Below are positions 1-6,830 of a stretch of DNA of 13,647 bases, one piece after another. The notes under the pieces were generated by a model. The model was not told where the DNA came from. It saw only the letters and a list, made by a program, of their open reading frames with translations, and searched no databases. A program made the translations under genes and the position numbers. Origin of the DNA: Bdellovibrio sp. (GTDB taxonomy: Bacteria > Bdellovibrionota > Bdellovibrionia > Bdellovibrionales > Bdellovibrionaceae); NCBI GenBank assembly GCA_019104905.1, contig JAHRXB010000126.1, positions 1 to 13,647 on the forward strand, given 5' to 3'. Position 1 is the first letter of the stretch. Each line of letters begins with the position of its first letter.

Positions 1-1187
1 TTCCCCTGACGGAAAAGACTCATCGCCATCCAATAAGTCACACGGTCTTGCGGAAATGACTTCCAGGCTTTTTTGTTTTTGCGCTTTTGATTGTTTAAAG
101 AAGCAAAATCTTTATAAGCACCCTGATAGTCCCCTTTTAGATATTTCAACCAGGACAAGTGCCATTGAGCATCTCTATTCAAGCCAGAGTTCGGATAGAC
201 TTTCATGAACTCCTGAAAACGTCTTGCCGCTCCATCATAGTCTTGGAATTGATAACTCAAGAAGGCGGACTGATAGAGCGCCTGACGGCCCGTTTTAGAG
301 CGAGGACTCAGCTTATAAGCTGAATAGTAAGATCCAACCGCCAACTGACTTTCCCCTGCTCGCGCCGAGGCGGAAGCAAAAAGAATCAGATAGTCGAAGT
401 TCTTTTTATAGGCCTCGTAATAGGGTTTTAAAATTTCGACAGCCTTATTGACTTCACCTTCTTGGATATAGAACTGCGCCTGCAGTTTGTCGGCAAGATA
501 CTTGTCTGTCTTTGCCAACTTCTCCTTCATGATGTTGATTTCACCTTGGGCCTTTTGATCCAGACCCGCCCACAATAAATAGCGCACGCGTGTGCGGAAG
601 TCTTCGGTGGTGACTCGACAGTCAGAAGGTTTCCCGTCAAATTCGTTCGCGGCTAAATCCACGCTCCAGTTTTGTACCTTAGAGTACGCCGGATAACGCT
701 CATACAACTTCACCAGCCACTTACACATTTGACCGTGACGCCCCAAACCTTTTTCCGCCAAAGCCAAATTGTAAATCACGTCTGGATAGTCTTCGGTGTT
801 GCGAGTTCTCTTTTCGAGTTTACTGAAGTGAATGTCCGCTTGTTTAAAGCTCTTCTTTTCAAGAGCGACTTGCCCCAAAAGATTGGACGCCTCAATGGAC
901 ATCTTTACGTTGGGTGAAAGATCGAGAATCTTTTTTAGTTCGGTCTCGGCTTGGTCCCATTTAGTGGTTTTCATGAAAGATTGCGCCAAATAAAAACGCG
1001 CATATTCTTCCAAAGACGTTTTCTCTTTCAGAATTTCCTGCAAAGCCGGAATCGTCTGTTCGTATTTCGACTCCCGAAAATCTGCGAGAGCCTTTTTAAA
1101 AGACTCTAGGTCATTTTTAGCTGTTTGAGCTCCGGCCATGGGGCTCATCAACAAAGAAATCACGATGCACTTCAGTGCGTTCTTCAT
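1..1187 (-). CDS. Secreted TPR-like helical-repeat protein, probably N-terminal part of a Slt-type lytic transglycosylase (3' end cut by window edge)
   Basis: I translated this gene by hand from the reverse strand. About 395 codons are open from the ATG at 1187 to the left edge, so the C-terminus is missing. An AAGGA ribosome site lies 8 bases before the start. The N-terminus is a signal peptide: a Lys pair, a hydrophobic stretch, then a likely cleavage AGA|QT after residue 20, so the protein is periplasmic. The rest is helical repeats of TPR/Sel1 character (for example YEQTIPALQEIL, WDQAETELKKIL, YDGAARRFQEFM). The last visible residues, YWMAMSLFRQG, resemble the YW-x-AR-x-L-x-x-G pattern found just before the catalytic domain in Slt70-like soluble lytic transglycosylases. 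On that basis I infer a peptidoglycan-cleaving enzyme whose SLT domain lies outside the window. It could instead be a plain TPR protein such as a YbgF or BamD relative. Divergent from radA. Confidence 0.7.
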   Translation of the reverse strand, partial: MKNALKCIVISLLMSPMAGAQTAKNDLESFKKALADFRESKYEQTIPALQEILKEKTSLEEYARFYLAQSFMKTTKWDQAETELKKILDLSPNVKMSIEASNLLGQVALEKKSFKQADIHFSKLEKRTRNTEDYPDVIYNLALAEKGLGRHGQMCKWLVKLYERYPAYSKVQNWSVDLAANEFDGKPSDCRVTTEDFRTRVRYLLWAGLDQKAQGEINIMKEKLAKTDKYLADKLQAQFYIQEGEVNKAVEILKPYYEAYKKNFDYLILFASASARAGESQLAVGSYYSAYKLSPRSKTGRQALYQSAFLSYQFQDYDGAARRFQEFMKVYPNSGLNRDAQWHLSWLKYLKGDYQGAYKDFASLNNQKRKNKKAWKSFPQDRVTYWMAMSLFRQG

Positions 1188-1233
1188 ATGTACAATCCTT
1201 GTATCTCTCATCCAATAATGATACCGAATATCT
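1188..1233. promoter_or_regulatory. Compact divergent intergenic region between the TPR/Slt-like gene and radA
   Basis: Only 46 bases separate two start codons pointing away from each other, so promoters for both genes must lie here or inside the neighbouring coding starts. A TATCAT-like hexamer on the minus strand and an AATAAT hexamer at 1214-1219 on the plus strand resemble -10 boxes. Neither has a convincing -35 partner. The TPR/Slt-like gene has a clear AAGGA ribosome site; radA has no recognisable one. Confidence 0.35.
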
Positions 1234-2625
1234 ATGGCAAAATCGAAGACGAAAACGATCTATACCTGTCAAAATTGTGGAGCCCAAAGACCTAGGTGGG
1301 AAGGAAAATGCACAGACTGCGGTGCGTGGAACTCATTTGTTGAAGAATTGCAGCTGCCGGAGGTTAAAACTCGCGGATGGTCTACCGGAAGCCCTGAGAA
1401 AGGCTCTCCTTCAGCTAAGCCTGTCTCCCTAGACCAAAGCCTTGAAGAGGTGAAATTAGATCGCTTTGACACGGACTATGAAGAACTCAACCGTGTTTTA
1501 GGGGGTGGCTTGGCCCGCGGCAGTTTCGTTCTGCTAGGGGGCTCTCCCGGGATCGGAAAGTCCACTCTTTTACTGCAAATGGCCGGTGGTTTAGCGAAGC
1601 ATAAGCACAAGGTTCTTTATATTTCGGGAGAGGAAAGCGTTTCCCAAACTGGGTCTCGCGCTCACCGTTTGGGTATTCGCTCCCCGCTGATTGAGATTGG
1701 CTGTGAAAGCAATCTTCATAGCATCATGGAGCTGGCGCGCTTTAAAAAGCCCGAAGTTCTGGTGGTGGATTCGATTCAAACGATGTTCTTGCCGGATTTG
1801 CAGGCAGCTCCCGGTTCCGTTTCTCAAGTGCGCGAATGTGCCGGCCATCTGATGGGGCTGGCAAAACAAGAAGGCATCACCGTCATTCTTATTGGTCACG
1901 TCACCAAAGATGGCAACATCGCAGGTCCCAAAGTTTTGGAGCACATGGTGGACTGCGTACTCTCTTTTGATGGCGACGCCTCCTACAACTTCCGCCTGTT
2001 GCGCGCCTTGAAAAATCGCTTCGGTGCGGCTCATGAATTGGGCGTCTTTCAAATGAACTCCAAAGGTCTTGAAGAGGTTGCCAACCCCTCAGAGCTTTTC
2101 CTTGAAGAACGTGGCGACCAGTTGATTGGCTCTGCGGTTTTTGCCTCCATGGAGGGAACTCGCCCTTTGCTATGCGAAGTTCAAGCCCTCACTCTTTCAA
2201 GCCCCATGGCGATGCCTCGTCGCACAGCTTTAGGAATCGATGTGAACCGTTTGCATCTTTTAACGGCCGTTTTAGATCGTCACTTGGATGTTCGTTTATC
2301 TTCGAATGACATTTTTATCAATGTCGTGGGCGGTTTGAAGCTGGTGGAACCCGCCGCGGATCTCGCGGTGGCTGCCGCCATTTTATCCACGGAAGGACGT
2401 CGGGATCTTGACGCCAAAACCTGTTTCTTTGGCGAAATCGGCCTGACCGGCGAAGTCCGTGGTGTTTCTTTTGCTGAAAACCGAATCAAGGAAGGCGATA
2501 AGTTGGGCTTCCAACATTTCGTAATCCCTTATTCCAACAAAAGGCATCTGGCGGACCTGAAGCTTTCTAAAGATAAAAAGATCACTTTCATTAAAAATGT
2601 CCGTGATCTGAGTCGCCTTATCTAA
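1234..2625 (+). CDS. radA: DNA repair protein RadA (Sms)
   Basis: RadA is a RecA-like ATPase that acts on recombination intermediates, promoting branch migration after strand exchange. All family hallmarks are present. An N-terminal C4 zinc finger uses C12, C15, C26 and C29. A Walker A motif GSPGIGKST lies at about 103-111, and a Walker B strand ends in D179 (LVVDS). The RadA-specific KNRFG motif is at 260-264. The last third is a Lon-protease-like domain in which the position of the Lon catalytic serine appears as alanine (EPAADLAVA), as expected for non-proteolytic RadA. Length 463 residues is normal (about 450-460 in the family). The ATG at 1234 directly precedes the zinc finger, so the start is secure even though no clear Shine-Dalgarno is visible. 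The next gene downstream on this strand is a cyclic-nucleotide-binding protein. Confidence 0.97.
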   Translation: MAKSKTKTIYTCQNCGAQRPRWEGKCTDCGAWNSFVEELQLPEVKTRGWSTGSPEKGSPSAKPVSLDQSLEEVKLDRFDTDYEELNRVLGGGLARGSFVLLGGSPGIGKSTLLLQMAGGLAKHKHKVLYISGEESVSQTGSRAHRLGIRSPLIEIGCESNLHSIMELARFKKPEVLVVDSIQTMFLPDLQAAPGSVSQVRECAGHLMGLAKQEGITVILIGHVTKDGNIAGPKVLEHMVDCVLSFDGDASYNFRLLRALKNRFGAAHELGVFQMNSKGLEEVANPSELFLEERGDQLIGSAVFASMEGTRPLLCEVQALTLSSPMAMPRRTALGIDVNRLHLLTAVLDRHLDVRLSSNDIFINVVGGLKLVEPAADLAVAAAILSTEGRRDLDAKTCFFGEIGLTGEVRGVSFAENRIKEGDKLGFQHFVIPYSNKRHLADLKLSKDKKITFIKNVRDLSRLI

Positions 2626-2661
2626 AAACTCCACATTTTCTTTGGAAGCGCCGCACTTCAA

Positions 2662-2680
2662 AAAGGTACGGCGTACCTTT
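2662..2680. repeat. Perfect 19-base palindrome between radA and the cNMP-binding gene
   Basis: Arms AAAGGTACG and CGTACCTTT flank a central G at 2671, beginning 37 bases after the radA stop and ending 63 bases before the GTG start of the next gene. As RNA it would fold into an 8-base stem with a 3-base loop, but the following bases (CTGGGGG) are not a T-run, so it is a poor intrinsic terminator. A dyad operator for the downstream gene is the alternative. Confidence 0.6.
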
Positions 2681-2731
2681 CTGGGGGAATTTGAGTATCA
2701 TTTAGATGTTGGTTCGAGGGTTTTCTTTAAC

Positions 2732-2746
2732 AAGGACTTTTTCGTG
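2732..2746 (+). promoter_or_regulatory. Ribosome binding site that sets a GTG start
   Basis: AAGGA at 2732-2736 lies 7 bases before GTG at 2744. It decides the start of the cyclic-nucleotide-binding protein, because the same frame is also open upstream to a TTG at 2642 that has no such site. Confidence 0.7.
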
Positions 2747-3136
2747 TCAGATGCTTTGAGTGCGATTCAAAAAGAGAGCTATAAGCCTGGAGATTACGTT
2801 TTCTTTGAGGGCGACATTGAAAATCATTTTTATATTGTTGAAACCGGCGTGGTGAACATCTTCACGAAAGACAATATGGGGAAACGCATCTCGATCTGTG
2901 ACATCGTGGATGGAGAGTCCTTCGGCGAATTCGCTCTTATCTCCAACAGCCCCCGCTCGGCCTCAGCCCAAGCTGTCACTGATGTTGTCTTAGTGAAAGT
3001 CTCTGAGGACGGCTTCAAACAACTGATGTCCGAACTTCCCACCTGGGCTGAGTGTATGCTGAAGTCCTTTGTCGACCGCCTTCAAAATATGACGGAAAAG
3101 ATCCGCGAGTTAGAACAGTTCAAAAAACGTGATTAA
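2744..3136 (+). CDS. Stand-alone cyclic nucleotide-binding domain protein
   Basis: The product is about 130 residues and is almost entirely one cNMP-binding beta-roll. The phosphate-binding cassette is intact: FGEFAL with E62 (ribose contact), followed by SPRSA with R71 (cyclic phosphate contact), matching the pattern of CRP and PKA regulatory subunits. The N-terminus (KPGDYVFFEGD) and the IVETGVVNIF strand also fit. There is no helix-turn-helix or other output domain, only a charged C-terminal helix ending in KKRD, so it is not a CRP-type transcription factor. It probably senses cAMP or a related nucleotide and signals by protein contact (inference). I chose GTG 2744 on its ribosome site; a TTG at 2642 would add 34 residues that resemble no domain. 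The last 4 bases overlap the convergent PilZ gene. Confidence 0.85.
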   Translation: MSDALSAIQKESYKPGDYVFFEGDIENHFYIVETGVVNIFTKDNMGKRISICDIVDGESFGEFALISNSPRSASAQAVTDVVLVKVSEDGFKQLMSELPTWAECMLKSFVDRLQNMTEKIRELEQFKKRD

Positions 3137-3834
3137 CGATACTTCAAATAGAGTTCACGCTGCAGATCCATCATCAAACTGAGAAGACGATTCTCCAAAA
3201 GTTGATCGATATTTAAAAACTGTACGCCCGCAATTTGATGTACCCGCCCCTCGTGTTCTTTTTTTTGCGCGAAACGAACTTCAACTTCAAATTCCATCGG
3301 ACGACGAGCTCCCAAACGCAAAGTTCCCCGGACTTTGTCGCCGACTTTAAGGTCTGGTTCCGCGTGAGGAAGTTCTAACTTAAAGCCGCCGGCACTAACA
3401 TCTTTGACCCAACAATCCAGAAAATAAGACTTCCCACCGTGTTTCATCAAAATGAACATCGCATCGTACTTAGCCGGAATATCAATGCGAGCGTTAGCTC
3501 TGCGCTGCAGTTGAAAAAGGTCCACGTCCGTTCTGATCACGGCCCAGCCCGATTGAAAGCTGAGCTCCGTTTGAAAAAAATATTTTTCGGTCTTAAATGA
3601 GAAGTTCACAAAAATCTTTTGATTTACCGTCACACCTTTTGAATCCGCCGTGTGATGGCAAAGCAGAACCTCATCTTTTTCCGTCTGCACGGCGATCAAA
3701 TGAAACAGACCTTCTTGCTCGGTTCCGCGAATGGCAAGCTGCAATTTATCGTCAGCCACTTCACGGAAAAGCATTTTCTTTTCAGACATCGCGACTTTTT
3801 TAAAAATGACTTGTTCTTTTTCAGGAGCTGCCAT
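3133..3834 (-). CDS. YcgR-like PilZ domain protein (c-di-GMP receptor)
   Basis: The product has 233 residues in two domains. Residues 1 to about 108 are a beta-rich N-terminal region resembling the PilZN/YcgR-N domain. Residues about 109-232 are a PilZ domain with both c-di-GMP signatures: RxxxR (R112 and R116) and DxSxxG (D145, S147, G150). With both intact it should bind c-di-GMP. Known YcgR-type proteins act on flagellar motors, while other PilZ proteins act on pili or polysaccharide; the target here is unknown. There is no signal peptide or membrane segment, so it is cytoplasmic. The ATG lies 3 bases after the glpK stop, and its purine-rich leader (GGAAAGAG) sits inside the end of glpK, so translation is probably coupled. 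Its 3' end overlaps the convergent cyclic-nucleotide-binding gene by 4 bases at a TTAA. Confidence 0.88.
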   Translation of the reverse strand: MAAPEKEQVIFKKVAMSEKKMLFREVADDKLQLAIRGTEQEGLFHLIAVQTEKDEVLLCHHTADSKGVTVNQKIFVNFSFKTEKYFFQTELSFQSGWAVIRTDVDLFQLQRRANARIDIPAKYDAMFILMKHGGKSYFLDCWVKDVSAGGFKLELPHAEPDLKVGDKVRGTLRLGARRPMEFEVEVRFAQKKEHEGRVHQIAGVQFLNIDQLLENRLLSLMMDLQRELYLKYR

Positions 3835-3837
3835 TCT

Positions 3838-5322
3838 CTAAACTCTTTCCAGGGCCTCTTGCCAACGAATCATTCTGGTTTTGCGATCCTTCAAAGTCAT
3901 TTTCACTTTGAATTCTTTGTTTACTTTCCAAACACGCTTGATTTCTTTAAGGTCCTTCCAAAAACCCGAGCCCAATCCGGCCATGAATGCAGCCCCCAAG
4001 GCCGTCGTTTCCAGGTTCTGAGGCCGAACCACATTGACGCCACAATAATCCGCCTGCAGTTGCATCAACAAATCGTTGGCAGCGGCACCGCCATCAACCT
4101 TGATCCCTTTTAATTTTTTCCCCAAGTCTTTTTGCATTGTCACTAAGATATCCACGTTTTGCAATGCCATGGCTTCCAAAGTCGCTCTGGCGATATGAGC
4201 TTTGGTAGATCCTCGCGTTAGACCGCAAATCACACCACGCGCCTCTGGCTTCCAGTGAGGGGCTCCTAATCCTGTCAATGCAGGAACAAACTCGACGCCC
4301 TCGGAACTCTGCACTGTTTTTGCCAGGGCCTCCACGTCCGCAGAGTGCTGAAAAAGACCCAAACCATCACGCAACCACTGAACAGCGGCTCCACAAACAA
4401 AAGCTCCGCCCTCGAGCGCGTAAGTCATTTCTTCGTTCTTTAACTTCCAGGCAATCGTCGTCAGAAGTTTATTCTTCGACTTAACAGCTTTCTTGCCGGT
4501 ATTTAACAAAAGAAAACTGCCCGTTCCAAACGTACACTTCGATTCGCCAACTTCATAACAAGTCTGACCAAAAAGAGCCGCTTGTTGATCGCCAATCATG
4601 CCCGTGATGGGAATTCCATCGGGCATGAAGCCAAGCCCTGCCGTTCGGCCAAACTCTGCATTAGAGGGGCAGATCTCTGGCAAGATTCGATCGGGAACCC
4701 CAAAGAGTTTCATCAGCTCTTCATCCCACCATCCCGTGTGAATGTTCATCAGCATCGTTCGGGACGCGTTACTCACATCCGTTTTGTGAGAATGTCCCCC
4801 GGTCAGTTTCCATAACAAAAATGTGTCGACAGTTCCCGCCAGAAGTTCTCCCGCTCGAGCTCTCTTCATGGCTTGGGGCACATGTTTTAAAATCCATTGA
4901 ATCTTACTTGCAGAAAAATAGGGATCTAGAACCAAACCCGTTTTCGCGGTGATTTGTTTTTCTTTCTTTGCTTTCTTAAGCTTTTCACACAAATCTTGAG
5001 TCCGACGGCATTGCCAAACGATGGCATTATAAATCGCCTTACCGGATTTGGAGTCCCACACCATCACCGTTTCGCGCTGATTGGTGATGCCGATCGCCTG
5101 AATCTGCGATCCTTTAATCCCCGCCTTCTCCAAAGCCATACGCATCGACCTCTGGGTGGAGTACCAAATGTCTTCGGGATCATGCTCGACCCAACCTGGT
5201 TTCGGAAAAATCTGCTTGAATGTCTCACGCGCTTCTGCGACAAGACCTCCGGCTTGATTGATGATGCAGGTTCTCGAGCTGGTTGTACCTTGGTCAATAG
5301 CCATGATAAAAGAAGAAGACAT
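3838..5322 (-). CDS. glpK: Glycerol kinase
   Basis: GlpK phosphorylates glycerol with ATP to sn-glycerol 3-phosphate in the cytoplasm. The 494-residue product aligns with E. coli GlpK (about 502) without offset over the active site. The N-terminal phosphate motif DQGTTSSR starts at D10. The glycerol ligands R83, E84, W103, Y135, D245 (also catalytic base) and F270 are all present at E. coli numbering. Signature segments TNQRE, GTVDTFLLW, NASRTM, GDQQAALFG and the C-terminal DGGAAAND adenosine motif are visible. The start at 5322 is set by GGAG eight bases upstream and by the domain beginning; the frame is open for another 73 codons upstream, but that stretch lies over the divergent acyltransferase gene and is not GlpK-like. 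No glpF or glpD is adjacent. In a predator it could use glycerol freed from prey lipids (inference). The PilZ gene follows 3 bases after the stop. Confidence 0.97.
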   Translation of the reverse strand: MSSSFIMAIDQGTTSSRTCIINQAGGLVAEARETFKQIFPKPGWVEHDPEDIWYSTQRSMRMALEKAGIKGSQIQAIGITNQRETVMVWDSKSGKAIYNAIVWQCRRTQDLCEKLKKAKKEKQITAKTGLVLDPYFSASKIQWILKHVPQAMKRARAGELLAGTVDTFLLWKLTGGHSHKTDVSNASRTMLMNIHTGWWDEELMKLFGVPDRILPEICPSNAEFGRTAGLGFMPDGIPITGMIGDQQAALFGQTCYEVGESKCTFGTGSFLLLNTGKKAVKSKNKLLTTIAWKLKNEEMTYALEGGAFVCGAAVQWLRDGLGLFQHSADVEALAKTVQSSEGVEFVPALTGLGAPHWKPEARGVICGLTRGSTKAHIARATLEAMALQNVDILVTMQKDLGKKLKGIKVDGGAAANDLLMQLQADYCGVNVVRPQNLETTALGAAFMAGLGSGFWKDLKEIKRVWKVNKEFKVKMTLKDRKTRMIRWQEALERV

Positions 5323-5359
5323 TAAACACTCTCCGGTCGATGGGTAACTAGTATTAATC
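5323..5359. promoter_or_regulatory. Divergent promoter gap between glpK and the acyltransferase gene
   Basis: Thirty-seven bases separate the two start codons. The minus strand carries the glpK ribosome site (GGAG, about 8 bases from its ATG). The plus strand has a weak TAGTAT hexamer at 5349-5354 just before the acyltransferase ATG and no Shine-Dalgarno. Promoters probably reach into both coding starts; no strong -35/-10 pair was found. Confidence 0.3.
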
Positions 5360-6130
5360 ATGAAGAATTTCTTGCAGAAACCCAATGAAAAAATATTTGG
5401 CCTTCGGAACCTTGACCGAGACACTCTTATTTTTCGGGTTCTGCCCCGCTTTCTATTAGAAATCCTTCGGAAATACTTTCGCATGGAAATCGAAGGTGTT
5501 GAAAACATTCCGCGCCGTGGTGCGGTCATTATTGCCCCCAACCACTCGGGCTACTCGGGCTTTGACGCTTTTCTTTTAGGTCACATCGTTCAACAAGAGG
5601 CCAAAAGAGTCCCCCGCGTCCTCACTCACCATTTTTGGTTTTTAACTGAAACCACCGCGATCCCGGCCCACAAAATGGGATTCACAGAGGCGACCTATGA
5701 AAATGGCGTCAATGCTCTTAAAAAAGGAAATGCCATTGTCTTATTTCCCGAGGGCGAACAAGGAAACTTCAAACCCACGACGGAGCGTTATCAGCTGCAA
5801 GAGTTCAAACGCGGTTTTGTCCGCATGGCTTTAGAAACCCAGTGCCCCATCGTACCCGTGGTGATCTTGGGAGCGGAAGAAACTCACATCAATTTGAAAA
5901 AATTGAAATTCACGAAGTTCTTAAAGGGCTCCGTGATTCCCCTGCCTCTGAACATCATCCCTTTACCGGCCAAGTGGCGCATTCGCTTTTTGGAACCGAT
6001 CTATCTTCCCTACAAAGCTTCAGCCGTGGATGACTCAGAACTTGTGCATGATATTGCTCAAGACATCCAAGAAAAAATGCAGCTTGCTATTGAAGAAGAA
6101 ATTCAAAAAAGGGGAAATCCTTTTCTGTAA
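5360..6130 (+). CDS. Lysophospholipid acyltransferase family protein (PlsC/MGAT-like superfamily)
   Basis: The product has 256 residues with the acyltransferase motifs in order. NHSGYSGFD has catalytic H62 and D69; the His-to-Asp distance of seven residues is the HSGG-x-P-x-D type seen in the MGAT-like branch rather than the classic HX4D of PlsC. FPEGEQG is at 129-135, followed by KRGFVRMALE and PIVPVVILGAEET at about 163-175, which closely fits the same branch. The family moves acyl groups from acyl-CoA or acyl-ACP to lysophospholipids or related glycerolipids at the inner membrane. N-terminal residues 22-40 are amphipathic and may contact the membrane. The exact acceptor cannot be read from sequence. 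The ATG at 5360 has no clear ribosome site. The gene is divergent from glpK, which supplies the glycerol phosphate backbone, and ends 8 bases from a convergent pilin-like gene with no terminator between them. Confidence 0.85.
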   Translation: MKNFLQKPNEKIFGLRNLDRDTLIFRVLPRFLLEILRKYFRMEIEGVENIPRRGAVIIAPNHSGYSGFDAFLLGHIVQQEAKRVPRVLTHHFWFLTETTAIPAHKMGFTEATYENGVNALKKGNAIVLFPEGEQGNFKPTTERYQLQEFKRGFVRMALETQCPIVPVVILGAEETHINLKKLKFTKFLKGSVIPLPLNIIPLPAKWRIRFLEPIYLPYKASAVDDSELVHDIAQDIQEKMQLAIEEEIQKRGNPFL

Positions 6131-6138
6131 GGTCGTAC

Positions 6139-6321
6139 CTATTTGCGGCGATCTGGAAGGTCGTCGCCGATGACTTTCATTATCGAGTGCCATTTGGCGA
6201 CAAGAATGCCCGGCTCGTCAGGGTTTCGGCTGACCAACTGACTGACAAGAAAAGCAGATAAACTGACGGCAATGACGAGGAGGAGCACATACTCCACCAC
6301 GATCTGACCTTTTTTATTCAT
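6139..6321 (-). CDS. Flp-type (type IVb) pilin-like small protein
   Basis: This 60-residue protein has the layout of a Flp pilin. A short basic leader MNKKG is followed by the putative prepilin peptidase cleavage after G5. The mature N-terminus QIVVEY places Glu at +5 and Tyr at +6, the Flp signature. A hydrophobic helix runs from about 12 to 29. The remaining 30 residues are polar and end in DRRK. TadE-like pseudopilins share the Glu+5 pattern, so that class is the main alternative. No tad/flp assembly gene is present, so it is an orphan here. It starts 12 bases after the stop of the upstream gene and shows no strong ribosome site, suggesting co-transcription with that gene. It is convergent with the acyltransferase gene. 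Confidence 0.7.
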   Translation of the reverse strand: MNKKGQIVVEYVLLLVIAVSLSAFLVSQLVSRNPDEPGILVAKWHSIMKVIGDDLPDRRK

Positions 6322-6333
6322 ATTTGAAGTATA

Positions 6334-6765
6334 TCATAGTTCAGCAGGAGCGGAAGAGAGCTCCATCGGAGCTGGACGCCAAGTATCCATTGTGAGACGC
6401 AAAGTCTCTATCAAAAGATCCAGGTTTTCATCCTCAACAGGACCTCGCAAGCCAATCACGACGTCTTCATGCCACTTTTCGACTTCCAAAGGACTTGAAT
6501 TGCTTTCACGACCGTCAAAGGAAAGTAAGAAACTGTCCTCCGTGGGATAGACCATCACCAAAATATTCGCACCCGACGCTTTAGAAGCTTCCTTCGCTTT
6601 CGCCGTTTCTGCCCCTAACTTCTGTTGGATCAGGAAGTAGATTTTCAAAGCCAAAGCTTCATGGAACTGGGCAAAGTAGATGCGCACGGGACCATCAAAG
6701 ATGGCACTGTTAAACGCAGGATTAAAATACTTCGACTGCATTAAAGTGGTATAAGACGATCTCAT
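6334..6765 (-). CDS. Protein of unknown function upstream of the Flp-like pilin
   Basis: I do not recognise this family. The 143-residue product begins MRSSYTTLMQSKYF and is mixed alpha/beta, with a probable helix FHEALALKIYFLIQQKL, a strand NILVMVYP, and another helix NLDLLIETLRLTMDTW near the end; the tail is Ala/Pro/Ser-rich. The start at 6765 is chosen because a GGGGAG ribosome site (6773-6778) sits 7 bases upstream. The same frame stays open further upstream to the stop at 6817-6819 and reads like a truncated lipoprotein signal (FLVLSCVCSGGSNN), but it has no good start codon, only a TTG at 6798. If that extension were real, the protein would be a lipoprotein. The Flp-like pilin gene follows after 12 bases, so a role with that pilin is possible but unproven. 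Confidence 0.65.
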   Translation of the reverse strand: MRSSYTTLMQSKYFNPAFNSAIFDGPVRIYFAQFHEALALKIYFLIQQKLGAETAKAKEASKASGANILVMVYPTEDSFLLSFDGRESNSSPLEVEKWHEDVVIGLRGPVEDENLDLLIETLRLTMDTWRPAPMELSSAPAEL

Positions 6766-6772
6766 GTTGTTA

Positions 6773-6780
6773 CTCCCCCC
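6773..6780 (-). promoter_or_regulatory. G6-containing ribosome binding site
   Basis: Six consecutive G (plus-strand C at 6775-6780) followed by AG form a strong Shine-Dalgarno 7 bases before the ATG at 6765. The run is also a slippage-prone homopolymer at the junction with an open upstream frame. Confidence 0.55.
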
Positions 6781-6830
6781 GGAACAGACACAGCTCAAGA
6801 CTAGAAAGAAATGAGGTCATAGTTCAAAGG

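Noticed and set aside
1591..2052. 153-codon minus-strand open frame inside radA
   Set aside because: Fully antisense to a conserved RadA domain, with no recognisable motif; treated as a chance frame.
2335..2420. Lon-like domain of RadA as an active protease
   Set aside because: The catalytic serine position is alanine, which is normal for RadA; it is a scaffold domain and not a fusion with a protease.
2642..2743. TTG-started extension of the cyclic-nucleotide-binding protein
   Set aside because: No ribosome site, no domain similarity, and it would read through the 19-base palindrome; GTG 2744 with AAGGA is better.
3652..4113. 153-codon plus-strand frame spanning the pilZ and glpK junction
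   Set aside because: Crosses two confirmed genes on the opposite strand and has low-complexity Phe/His-rich sequence typical of shadow frames.
5349..5354. TAGTAT as a -10 box giving a nearly leaderless acyltransferase mRNA
   Set aside because: Only four of six bases match, there is no -35 partner, and the hexamer is too close to the start codon to support the idea.
5323..5541. Upstream in-frame extension of glpK (73 extra codons, basic and Arg-rich)
   Set aside because: It lies antisense over the start of the acyltransferase gene, is not GlpK-like, and the ATG at 5322 has a good ribosome site and the family's normal N-terminus.
6130..6139. AGGT-CGT-ACCT near the acyltransferase stop as a terminator
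   Set aside because: A 4-base stem with a 3-base loop and no T-run is too weak, and is expected by chance.
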